Origin: Perkinsus olseni
Lineage: Eukaryota > Perkinsozoa > Perkinsida
Direction: 5' to 3'
NCBI GenBank assembly: GCA_013115125.1
Contig: JABANN010000568.1
Span: forward strand, 1-20,820
Length of the DNA: 20,820 nucleotides
This document shows positions 10,728 to 20,152 of this stretch, piece after piece. Every line of letters begins with the position of its first letter. Position 1 is the stretch's first letter. The position numbers and the translations under genes are program-made. The notes below the pieces were generated by a model. The model was not told the DNA's origin and searched no databases. It saw nothing but the letters and a program-made list of their open reading frames with translations.

Positions 10728-10993
10728 AATAAATAGCGGAGCGAAGCGCGGACTATCCAGAAGAACAACTATGTACAATTGTCTGCATAGAATAGGTTCA
10801 GTTCCTTACGCCGAGTAGCTGCTGCTGCCCTACTGAGCACTCTGAAATGATCACTGTCAGCCGCTCGTCTCTATCGTCGTGGCTCGTTGATATATGAGTA
10901 TATGTACTTGATACGTTTCTTCGCGAAAAGATGGTATTGCTTCGGTCAATATTTGGGCTGATTTTTAGTGGTCTTTCATAGTTTACTTATTCT
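10728..10993. other. short intergenic gap after isoleucyl-tRNA synthetase
   Basis: AATAAA follows the stop codon directly (10728-10733), though whether it works as a polyadenylation signal in this lineage is unknown. A copy of the dispersed 12-bp motif lies at 10736-10747. Near the right end, a pyrimidine run ending in TTTCATAG (10973-10980) precedes the ATG at 10994 by about 13 bases and could be a leader acceptor. No gene is seen. Confidence 0.5.
10736..10747 (+). repeat. dispersed 12-bp motif, copy 3 (3' flank)
   Basis: Plus-strand copy nine bases after the isoleucyl-tRNA synthetase stop codon, directly downstream of AATAAA. The match extends to the right by one G, as in copies 1 and 4. 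Confidence 0.8.
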
Positions 10994-11721
10994 ATGGCTT
11001 CTCCTTGCAAGGTTGTTGTTCGCACGAAGGTGGTCAAGTTCTTCGGTCAGGCGGTGGTATCTTTCGTGTAATAGGGGGAGGGGTGGTAGTAGCGGGTAAT
11101 TCAGGATTCTCCATGATGACGATCGATGGTTGAATGCCCACGCGAAGAGCAGGAGGAAGCGTTCTATAAGAAATTCAGTTTGGGAATGGTCGTATGGGGG
11201 CTGTCTGTTCTCGTTATTCAGGGTGATGGGACTGAACCTCCACAGGTATACTCTTCTCGACCGGAGTTTGACGATCGTAGTCTTGGACGCAGCGGCTCCG
11301 TCGAACGTCGAGAGCCTGGCTATTGGTGAGCGGCTGTGATACGGGAGTCGACAGTAGGCGTCTTCCTCAGGCATGCAGGGGACGGCGAGTGATGCCTTGG
11401 ACCTTGACCAGCAGAATGTAGGGCTCACAATGGCTAAGTAGGCGGTAGTAGGCGGCGGGGCAAGGCTACATGTGGGCTTTTTAGACTCTTGTCAAAACGC
11501 TTCGCTCCGCTACAAGTGGTCGTATCTTTCAACCTCGTGGATGCCGAGGATGAGCTGATGAATGCAGTACAGGTAGTGTTGAGGTCTGTAGCGTGATCTC
11601 CCGACGGACGTTCATGATTAATTCTTTGTAGCGCGAGATCATTGCTGAAGTCAAATGCCGGGATGCCTGGGAAGGCCTCGCTGAGAGTCGGCCGGCTGCC
11701 AGGGAGAATGTTTCTGAGTGA
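10994..11721 (+). CDS. possible proteasome assembly chaperone 4-like protein (5' end uncertain)
   Basis: PSMG4 (yeast Poc4) acts with PSMG3 in early assembly of the 20S proteasome alpha ring. Proposed exons 10994-11067, 11105-11325, 11371-11437, 11485-11572 and 11632-11721 give 179 aa. The last three introns (45, 47, 59 bp) are well supported by frame. The resemblance is in the C-terminal half: a strand RSLTIVVLDAAAPSN, then QNVGLTMAKLLSKRFAPLQ, VVVSFNLVD and MNAVQREIIAEV, recalling the family's SLAQRLA...VFVSYNL...ENRIKEEM. The family is usually about 120-130 aa, so the 5' part may be wrong: the first intron would be only 37 bp, an in-frame 57-bp intron at 11189-11245 is possible, and an alternative start lies at 11126 in another frame. 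It is a tight neighbour of the next gene (69 bp). The identification is from memory of the family. Confidence 0.5.
11499..11510 (-). repeat. dispersed 12-bp motif, copy 4 (in an exon)
   Basis: Minus-strand copy within the exon 11485-11572 of the chaperone 4-like gene, where it helps encode KRFAPL. If that exon model is right, the motif is tolerated in coding sequence. Confidence 0.75.
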
Positions 11722-11773
11722 AAGCGAGGGTGTTGTGTATGTTAATGGAAGGGCCTCGTGGAGGTTGTCGGCT

Positions 11774-11787
11774 CAGTTGTCTTCTAG
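11774..11787 (+). promoter_or_regulatory. candidate splice-leader acceptor before the Pro/Ser-rich gene
   Basis: A pyrimidine-rich run ending in CTTCTAG stops at 11787, only three bases before the ATG at 11791 and about 66 bases after the stop codon of the gene upstream. With so little room for a promoter, a trans-splice acceptor is a natural reading. A conventional 5' UTR intron is the alternative. Confidence 0.35.
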
Positions 11788-11790
11788 GTG

Positions 11791-12563
11791 ATGTTCTCTC
11801 GCACTGGCGACCGGCCCTCGCTTCCCTGCACGACGCCACTGACCAAGGAGGAGGTGCGGCCCGCGCATGGTGCTCTGGGAAGCGCCATGATGTCTCAGGT
11901 CATGCGCCTTCCGCGGCCCTCTCTGGGCCGCCCTCAGCCTTTAGTGCCACAGCGGTCTCTGCTGAAGCGTGCCCTAGCTGTTCTTGAGTAGGCAGGAGAG
12001 ATCACGCGTTGCCTAGAGGGCGTGGCGACCCTTGTGCAATGGGGATCGATGTGTTGGGGTTAGGCCTGAGAGGAGGGATTTACGGCGTCGATTGGAAGAA
12101 GTCTCTCCGGTAGGTGGGGAGCTGCTCCTCCATGACTTGATTCATGCGGACTGTAGCCCACCAAGCCGTCTCCTTGCGCACCTTCCACCTCTTCGACGAC
12201 GCCTGCGGGGACGCCGACAGCCTCTCCAGGCACCGTCAGGCTGCGGATCGGAACTCCTGAGGTGCGAGGATGCTCTGCCCGAACCATGTAGCGGGAGGGA
12301 TGGTCAGGTGGCCCTCCATTCCAGTGCAGCGTCCGCGCTGAAGTCGTCGCTGCGCAAGTCGCCGGAGGTCAAGGTGAGTGCGGACTCCTTTCCAGGATGA
12401 AGGTCTCGGTCAGACCTCGTCGGCCATGGAGTGCCCGTCGTCAGCAGGGATCCTCATGGGAGGGCCGCCTCCGGACGTGGAAGGATGCCCGCGTCCGCTG
12501 GTCACCAGAAGTTGTTCGAGGCTGCGTTCATTAAGCACCCCAGGTGCGCCTTATTTTCGCTAG
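11791..12563 (+). CDS. unrecognised Pro/Ser/Arg-rich protein, five exons
   Basis: I do not recognise this protein. Five exons (11791-11987, 12064-12109, 12157-12261, 12308-12373, 12414-12563) join through GT-AG introns of 76, 47, 46, 46 and 40... that is, four introns of 76, 47, 46 and 40 bp, into 187 aa ending in TAG. Each exon length fits the phase of its neighbours, which is the main evidence that the gene is real. The N-terminal third is basic and Pro-rich, followed by a short charged helix (LEPERRDLRRRLEEV), a Ser/Thr/Pro-rich low-complexity segment and a Ser/Arg/Pro-rich C-terminus. No signal peptide or membrane segment is seen; it looks intrinsically disordered. It lies 69 bp after the chaperone-like gene and about 74 bp before the large secreted protein. 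It could also be a misread 5' region of the latter, but the stop codon argues for a separate gene. Confidence 0.55.
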
Positions 12564-12637
12564 ATTCATCAATTCAGGCTCAGCGCGAAGCAGCTGGGTC
12601 TGGCCATGAGTACTTTCGCCGTTCTCGGCGGAGGCAT

Positions 12638-15600
12638 ATGATAACATCATCGTCATACTGGCGAAGTGAAGGTGTTTATTTTTTCCCTTTGCCGGGCTGT
12701 TGCGTGGATGGTTTCGTGAACTGTCGAGTGCTTGGTCGTCTCAGCCATTACTCTTTTCACATTGTTATTATTAAAAATACACTGTCTAGTCCATCGGTGG
12801 GTTTTAGTGGCAGCGGCCCTCCACCAAGGGACAAGCGCCCAGGGCGTCTTCAATTTGAAGGGCTTTAACTCCACCAGCGTTGCTCCAGCTCCTTTTGGAG
12901 CCGACCAGGCCGCATTGGCCGTTCCGCCGCCAAGGCCGATTTCACCTCTGGATCCGTTTGGCACGCAGCCGGATGAGCATGATATAGTGGAGATGATAAA
13001 CGAGAACGGGACGGATCCAATTTCAGTGAGGAACTTGGAGCCAGGTAGTAGGCAAGAGGATGGACGAGGGGCTCATGTGGCGTGGCAGGGGAGAGCTGCA
13101 ATGACGACTGCCTGCACGCGAAGTTCGAGGCGTTGGAGAGGATGCAGCTGAGGCTCAACAGCTCACTGGAACCAGTAGGCGTCGCTGTGCTTGGGGCGGC
13201 TCAGCACTGGTTGTCCTGCAGGTCGCTGATCGGGGCTTTTTACATGAGGCCGCTTCTAGAGAGAAACTAACGGACTTCAAAGGGCGATTGTAGTAGTGGT
13301 GGGCGCCGCTTGGCCTCTACCCACTGGCGGTCAGGTTCAAGGTAGAGGACGTCATTGAAGGGAGAGGGGGCTCTGACGCGGGCCTGATTGGCAGGGTCAA
13401 TGAGGTCAAGCCCGCTGGGGTGTCCATAGGGAAACTGTTGGTGAGGGGCGACTCTGAGGATGCTGCTGCTGACGACTTCTTGGCGTTCAGGATACGACCA
13501 TGTCGAAGCTGTTCAGCAACCTGCAGGATCTCCAGAAGAACGGTGCACGGGAGATTAGGGTATCTAAGGAGAAGTACAAGGTGCAGATAGGATCGGTAGT
13601 AGCCGGGAGGGTGCCGGGGAGGAGGGGAGGGAAGGCAGCGCATCAGGTACAAGACTCGGTGAATGCTATGCTGAAGAGGATTGGGAATAGCATGGTGGTT
13701 AACAGTTATGCTCTGGAGGACACCATGGGCAAGCGGCTCAATGTAACTGTGTGCATCTTTGGTTGAAGCTTGATAGTCGTGGTAGGCTGCAACCAGTGGA
13801 GTGGCGGCAAGACAGCGTAGCTCGGTGAGGGATGCCAACGGCGTTGACAGGAAGATCTCGAAAGCAGGGGGAATGGTGAGGAAGCGTTGAAGTGGATCGG
13901 AAGCTGAGAGAAGCGGTCGTGATCAGGTGGATAAAAACACAGCACAGTTTACTGCTGGCCTAGACGACGCTGCGGATGATATTAAGAAACTGCTCTCGAA
14001 GGGCAGAGTCAGTATCAGGAAGTTCAACACGTAGGAGGACAGCGGCAGTGTGGGGAGTCTACTGGACTTTGGCGTCTATGCAGGGACCTTCTGAAGGACT
14101 TGGATCGGATGACGTCAAGGGAGAGGGCGTTGCTTGGTCAGAGAGTCAAGGCAGCCAAGCATGCCGAGGAGATCAGAGTCGAGCAGGCGGCCAGGCAGAT
14201 GCAAGGCAGACTCTCTCAGTCCAGTCAGGTGAGCCATCGGTTCGGCGACGGGAAAGTTGCCGACGCGGTATCATACAGCCACCTACCTTCTCCGCTCTTA
14301 ATTGGGTTCTATCAGCCATTCTGATGATTCTGCTAATTTCAGTTTTTCAACTCCCTCACTGCCGACGCACAGAAGAATTTTACAGCGGAGATCGCGGCCG
14401 CTGGCATTGGTCTGGAGGGAGTCAACAAATTGACGGACAAGGCCCTCAGCGATCTGTTCGAGCGGATGGAACACGGAGTTGGTCGCCTCTCACGGGAGGA
14501 CGCCAGGGCGGTGCTAGCTCAGCACAAAATCGCCGTAGAGCTTCAGAAGGACATATCCCTCCAAGAGGAGCTCACCAAACGCATGAGCTCGTCTGATGCT
14601 GATGCCCTGTCGAAGATTCGAGAGGCTCTGGGACAGGACTCGGCCACTGCGGAGAAAGTGCTGATGTTAATGGCGAAGAGTCTCGAAGGGGAGACGCGTC
14701 ACGAGGCCAGCAGCATCGAGGCTGACTTGGCCGCGGTCGCCTTGAAGAGCAGACAGGGGGCTCTCGCCTTTGAGCAGGCGTTGGGCGGCGACACGGCGAA
14801 GCTTCAACACTCTATACGAGAGCTAGAGGTCAAATTGAGTCCCCAGATGGACGGGGCGGGTAAGGCGCTGCGAGACTCTGAGGGTGTGGTAGAGGGGAAC
14901 TTGAGGGACATGGTATTCCGAAAGGAGGGTTCATTGAAGGGGATGAGCCGGGGCGTCACCGGTCATATCAGCGGGATTGGGCGTGAAGCGGCTAAGTCCA
15001 AGAGGGCGAGGATTGAACGGGGGAAGGAAACTCTGAAGGGAATCATGGTGAGACTAGGGGGTGATTGATGTTCTCACCGAATTTCTTCACGACTTCTCGC
15101 GCGCCGCGAAATTATGTCGGTCTTGCTTTCTCAGGAAGAGCTGTCTGTTGAGAAGTCGAGTGATCTTCACGAGCTTTTGGGCGATCTACAGAAAGACGAA
15201 CGCGCCCATAATGAGCTGCTCGCGCTCATCGGGGGATCCTCAGTGGTCTCCCTCAAGGCGATACGCCACCTCGCTACGGCGATAAGGGGAACGGGCACCG
15301 CCCTTGGCAGCGGTACCGCAGGGATGGACAGGCTGAAGAACGGTCTCATGAAACTGGCAGGGAGAGGGGATAGGGAATTAGGGTAGGCATTTCGTGGCGC
15401 GCGGTCAACCGGGCTGGGAGGAGCCTGCCACTTCCCTTTTCAGGGCGCTGTCGACGCTTCTGACGCAGATGGCAGCACGCAATGAGGCGGCTCTGAAGAC
15501 TCAATGGGCTCAGTGAGTTCTGCCAGGATCAACCTTGGATTCTTCTCATATGCGGTCCAATACAGGTCCACTATGGAGTTCGACGAATCCCGAAGGGATG

Positions 15601-18360
15601 TCGGTGCTCTGCTGCATCGCATGGTGAAGGAAGCCAAGGGGAACACTACAGTAGGATGCTTGGCCAAGGGTCGCCCGTTCAGCACATGTTTCAGGCTAAG
15701 ATACCTGAGCTGCTGCGAGCCTTCGTCAAGGAGGTCCAGGGCATCGAAGCTAGCACGGCTGACATCAGGGCCATCGTGGCTGCCTCGGATGATGATGTCC
15801 AAAGACTGGGTAGGGACGGTGACTCTTGTCTTTTTCGCCGAGGCGTTTGACTGACAGGTGCGAAGCTCCGAGCCAATCGAGCTGGCATAGAGATATCGAG
15901 GAATGAGCTGAAACAGACTATGGGAAGTCTATTACAACACGTGGATGCTTCCGACTCGAAGTAGCGACTCCCGCTAGGAGTGTATCAGGAAGGGAAGCTT
16001 CCCTTTAGATACCTCCTCGAGTTAGCCGACCAATCGGCCAAGTGGAGTCGCTACTCGTCGGACCAGATGAAGCACTACCTCGACACCGAGACCAAGGCCT
16101 TGGTCGACCACGCTGACATGCAGGGAGTCTCGGCCGACAGGATCGTAAGCTTGGGCTCCGGAGCGGGTGGGTCGAGCTAGGCGTCTCGTCGTGCAGTACA
16201 CTGCGTTGAGCAACATACAGCATAAGCTGTCCACCGGAGACGCTGTATTGGACGCGCGGCTCATGGCGGAGGAGTCGGAGCTGTCTAGGGAGTCCAAGGC
16301 GCACAAAAAAAAGATGATGGCGCTCGGCAAACACTTCATAGGTGACCACGTGGGCCAACTGGGGAAAGCCGGGACGTGCTGATGCAGATACCATCGGGGA
16401 GGACTCAGAGGAGGTCAAAGATCTGCACAAAAAACTATCGCGTGTGGTCGCCGAGAACGGCCGTGCGATCGATGAGGTCACGGGAGGGCTTCGTCACGGC
16501 CTTAGGAACATCACTGCTGCTTTGGTAGTGCTTGGAGGGCGGGCTCTTGGCGCTCGTCACGGCACGCACGCCCTGCAGGTCCGCAGCGCCTTGGGAGTGA
16601 AGCACCATTACCTCTATGGGCAAGAGGTTCTGAGGAAGCTGGTGGATCAGTTCAGAGCGGCCATGCGCATCGAAGAGCAGGCCGAAGAGGAACGGCGGAT
16701 AAAGCAGGTAAACAGCGGTGGCTGCACGCTGGTCGATCGTCGGCACTGGTGGATTCTTGTAATTCAGCATACCTACGTGATAACGCAGCTGCTCAAAGTG
16801 GCGAAGAGGCAGGAGAGTGAGAGGGCCAAAGCTGAGGGGAAGAGTGACCAGGTGAGTTGCCTTGGCATCGGGAGTTGCGGACATGGGTGATGATCGCTGA
16901 CTGTAGGCGCTGGAGCAGAATGCCCGCCAAGCACTAGGCGTAGCCGACATCCTTCGTAAGCTGATGGTGGCAACAGGGTAAGATGATTCCCATACAGTGA
17001 CTCGCCAGCTGTGTCCTTGCCAGGGCTGTTGACAATAGCCAGCTGAGTGGTGCTAGGGCTGCTGAGGGCGATATGGCCAACCTTACTCAGCGGACTGATG
17101 CAATCGTCGGTGATCTACGCAGTGACATCGCTAAGGGCATACAGGTAAAAATCTAGGAAGGGCAGGGGAGAGGCTAGGGCTTATGGGCTGGCATATCAGG
17201 AGACGCGCAAGGCCCACGAAGGCGAGGGAGATGAAGTTGGACATAATCTGAGGGGAAGCGTCGCTACCGCGGCTCGCAAGTCTGGTGAGACCCTCGGGAT
17301 GAGCCCTCAGTGGTCTCTATGACGGGCCCGCTGTATCTCAGGCAACCTTGATCACGAGATGTATGATATGTCGGTCCTGACTGCCCGCCAGGCTGGTAAG
17401 GTGCTCGACATTCACGCCGCTGTGGTCGTACATCATCGCTCTCAGCTAGTGATGCCTCGCACCTCTCTGAAAACGCGAGGGACCTCGACTCGGCAGCTGG
17501 CACGGTCGCCATGTTCGGCCATGTCAGTGGCAATGAGCTGCGTGCTCTTGCTCATCACGCACAGTAACGACACTCGTCCAACCTCGACCCTCTTGAGCGT
17601 TGTTCTCCCCTCAGCGCTTCCAATGAAGCGATGCATCGAGAGATAGCGCGGACGCACGGTGTTAACCTTGATCGTGTATCCCGGCTTGACGACGTCGTCC
17701 ACACCTTCGTCACGCTGACTGAAGGGTGGGTGTATCGAGCATCGTAGTGACAGTCGGCCATACACGGGCAGGTTCATAAACGAGACCAAGGATACGATGA
17801 ACGAGATCCACCATGAGATGAATGATGCCGCTCGGTTGTCATCGGAGCAGCTCTCCCATGCTTCGTGAGCTGATCGCTAGGCATGTTTGCCGTGACTCGG
17901 CCCGCAGGTTCCGAGAGACCGACGTAGCGAAGAGTGCTACGGCGAGAGCTCATGCGGTGAGCTGGTGTTTAGCGGAACGGGGAAGATGGAACTGTCTTTG
18001 TAGATCCTGCAAGCGCTCGAGGACCACAGGGCCACCTCTAAGACTATATCCGGCCAGCTGCGACGGAGACTCAATGAGCTCGAGGCTCTCAGCATCGAGA
18101 TGGACCGGAATCAAATGTGAGTTATGGCCTAAGCCCGAGAAGCAATCAACGGCTGGCTTGTTTCAGTGCGCAGCAGAACGGAGTGGAAGCGATGCTGGCC
18201 GACGCGCGAGAGAAGGTCGCGCAGTCACAGGGGGCCATCAAGAAGGGTGTGCATGATTGGATCAAGGTACCTCCTCTCATGTGAATCGTGTCGATTTCAC
18301 CACGGCCCTCAGGACGCTACTTCCCGCTACACGCAACAGCTGATCGATGCCCAACGATGA
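12638..18360 (+). CDS. large secreted-type helical/coiled-coil protein, about 32 exons, unrecognised
   Basis: I do not recognise the family. The model has about 32 exons and 1350 aa. Exons: 12638-12671 (tentative), 12745-13044, 13089-13174, 13222-13289, 13335-13440, 13491-13595, 13647-13742, 13786-13875, 13927-14030, 14084-14228, 14343-15047, 15135-15382, 15444-15512, 15566-15650, 15695-15809, 15858-15960, 16009-16144, 16197-16341, 16388-16524, 16579-16707, 16768-16851, 16907-16977, 17024-17144, 17200-17284, 17342-17395, 17446-17563, 17615-17725, 17772-17864, 17908-17956, 18004-18116, 18167-18266, 18313-18360. The N-terminus has a signal-like WVLVAAALHQGTSAQ, then a Pro-rich segment and one CNDDC pair (115, 119). 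The remaining 1,230 residues have no Cys and no membrane segment and are rich in Ala, Leu, Lys, Arg, Glu and Asp, as in long helices. Eight N-glycosylation sequons (e.g. FNSTS, GNTTA, RNITA, FINETK) fit secretion. First exon uncertain: ATG 12606 and an acceptor at 12789 are alternatives, giving about 1325 aa. Confidence 0.8.
13605..13631 (+). other. G-quadruplex-like run inside an intron
   Basis: Within the 51-bp intron 13596-13646 there are four runs of three or more G separated by one to four bases, matching the usual G-quadruplex pattern on the transcribed RNA. Other micro-introns here also carry G-runs (near 5793, 6641 and 11072). G-runs are known to help define short introns in vertebrates; such a role here is inference. 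Confidence 0.6.
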
Positions 18361-18425
18361 GGTATATCGAGGGAGCGTACGTGTCCCGTGCATGGCTATG
18401 CAAACATAGTTGAAGTTGTTGTTGA
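18361..18425. other. 65-bp gap between convergent stop codons
   Basis: The stop of the large secreted protein (plus) and the stop of the truncated malate dehydrogenase (minus) are 65 bp apart, so their 3' ends probably overlap. No AATAAA is evident. Nothing else is seen. Confidence 0.6.
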
Positions 18426-19160
18426 CTAACTTGTTACTGTTGCGTTCACGGGAGTGAACGCCGAATCTACACTGGTGTGCAAGGTCGTGAACTCCTTTGA
18501 AACATCGGTACCGGCGTTCTGGACGTGCTTATCCAAAGTGGTGAGAGTGGTCTCATCGAAGTCAACCTTGGGGGTGGCGTGAGAGAACCAGGGCATGATG
18601 GTGACACCAGCGTGACCACCAATAACAGGGACGGTGACCTTGTTAACATCGGACTTCGTCTCCTTGGCGACGAAGGTCTCGGCCCTGATGGTATCCAAAA
18701 GAGAGACACCAAGAACCTTGTTGGGGTTGAAGACACCGGCCTGCTTGTAGACCTCAGCGCAGGCGGGAACAATGGAGTTCACGGGGTTGGTGACGATGCA
18801 GAAGATAGCTTTGGGAGCGTACTTGGCGCAGGCCTTGGCGAGACCCTTGGCGATGCCAGCGTTGATCGCGAAGAGATCATCTCTGGTCATACCGGGCTTA
18901 CGAGGAACACCGGCAGTCATGACGATGAGCTTGCTACCAGTAAGGCAAGCCTCGAGCTCCTCCTCACCGGCGTAACCCTTAACCTCGGCGGGGGTGTTAA
19001 TGTGGCTCAAATCCTCAGCAACACCGGCGCAAGGAGTACGGGCCTGCTTGATATCGTAAAGAGCCAACTCAGAGATCTTCTGGTTGAGCTTCAAAAGAAG
19101 AGCGAGAGGTTGTCCGATACCACCGCAAGCACCGAGAAGAGCGACCTTGAATGATGACAT
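18426..19160 (-). pseudogene. malate dehydrogenase copy with truncated, replaced C-terminus
   Basis: Malate dehydrogenase converts malate and NAD+ to oxaloacetate and NADH. This copy is an uninterrupted 244-aa frame, versus about 310-320 in the family. Intact are the NAD-binding GACGGIGQ (10-17), Arg87 and Arg93 of the substrate loop (VPRKPGMTR), ITNPVNS-like VTNPVNS, the Asp156/Arg159 pair and catalytic His183 (GGHAG). After AGTDV (residue 220) it departs from the copy at 20153 and runs 24 unrelated residues to TAG; the final helices (about 95-100 residues) are absent. Where both can be aligned (18501-18865 against 20456-20820) there are 6 differences in 365 bases, one changing the protein (Lys to Glu), so the duplication or conversion is recent. 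ATG 19160 is chosen over 19178 because MSSFKVALLG is the natural start. It may be a pseudogene, although no stop interrupts it. It is bacterial/mitochondrial-type in sequence but has no presequence. Confidence 0.85.
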
Positions 19161-19178
19161 GACTGATAAAAAAAACAA
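19161..19178 (-). promoter_or_regulatory. pyrimidine-AG acceptor just upstream of malate dehydrogenase ATG
   Basis: On the minus strand a run of eight T followed by ATCAG ends at 19163, two bases before the ATG at 19160. It matches a 3' splice site with no donor evident nearby, so it could receive a trans-spliced leader or end a 5' UTR intron. Its presence also argues against the upstream ATG at 19178 as the start. Confidence 0.45.
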
Positions 19179-20152
19179 ACTTATGTGTAGTAGATGATGA
19201 CGAAGAAACTGCGAATAAAGTACGAGCTAGCCATGAGCTTAGCTATATGAATCTTGGGCGACGGAGATACGCCCACGACACAGCCGAGCTTCATTGCACG
19301 AAGTTGACACTCGCTGGGATACCGGTTGGGATTCCTGAGACGAGCCTCGAACGGCTAGAGCGTCCTTGACATCACTGCAACGTCAAATAGGAGCACATCC
19401 AATGCCTGAGAGGTTCGCTTCCAATCCGTCGACAGTTCTCTAGCGAAAGCGCGGAAAGAAAGAACCTTCTCGGAGTTGCTCGTGATGAGACAAGTCTTCA
19501 CCACACGCACGCTAGTTTCGCGTTGACTACCGCGAGCTCGTCGCATATCCCGAGCCGGCGATGAAATACCCACTACACAAGAGCGGTTCTTGAGGAAGCA
19601 TCCGAAAATAAGGCAAGGATTCACTTTGTACGGAATAACCCTTTCCAGCAGTTTTACTCCGAACAAGCAAGCACAACCTCCCAGCTCTAGACATCAAGTA
19701 AGGAAAGTCTCTCAGCTATAGACATGAATGAAGGAGAGCCTACCCATCCACGACATCAGCGAGTAGAGTCTCCCCGCCCTAGACGTCAACGAGGCAGAGC
19801 CCCTCACACTGAAAGATTGAGGCCTAGGCACAGAATGCTAGGTATCAACTGGGCCCTACACAACCTAGTGGAACTCGTCTACTCTTTTGAAAAGAGGCTC
19901 GTCACCATAGTATAGATTCTAGACTATAGAACAACTTCAGGTGGAGTCTGGTGCGTGGATACAAAACCTCCACCAGATCTCAATGAGAACTTCTCATGAA
20001 GGAATCTTAATTACTCTGCACACAACACAGAACATCGAAGTTTGGAGGAAACAATTCCCACACTTGAATATAGCTGCATAGCAAAAAGTTATAGGAGTGG
20101 GCGCATAAGAACAACAGCCCATCCCGCGCTCAGTTAGCGACGGGAAATCAAC
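19179..20152. other. spacer between the two malate dehydrogenase copies
   Basis: About 1 kb contains no gene I can support. A 103-codon minus frame at 19355-19666 and a 63-codon plus frame at 19724-19915 have no recognised domain. The stretch is less GC-rich than the flanking genes and holds a degenerate tandem repeat (19683-19807) and a small inverted repeat, TTCTA/TAGAA near 19917-19931. It should include the 3' end of the right-hand copy and the promoter of the left-hand copy. Confidence 0.5.
19683..19807. repeat. degenerate tandem repeat, unit about 31 bp, four units
   Basis: Four successive units (about 19683-19713, 19714-19745, 19746-19775, 19776-19807) share the pattern CTAGACATCAA followed by a purine-rich AGGAGAG and a CTC/CCC run. 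Units differ at many positions and lengths vary from 30 to 32, so the array is old. Further CCTAG words follow to about 19875. Confidence 0.6.

Noticed and set aside
12431-12868. 145-codon plus-strand frame
   Set aside because: It overlaps the last exon of the Pro/Ser-rich gene and the start of the next in a frame that joins neither.
13441-13490. Acidic open reading (VRGDSEDAAADDF) at the end of an exon of the large secreted protein
   Set aside because: Reading through leads to the wrong frame and an early stop; treating it as a 50-bp GT-AG intron keeps the long frame. cDNA should settle this.
13317-13838. 173-codon minus-strand frame
   Set aside because: It lies across several well-phased exons of the plus-strand large protein and has no domain.
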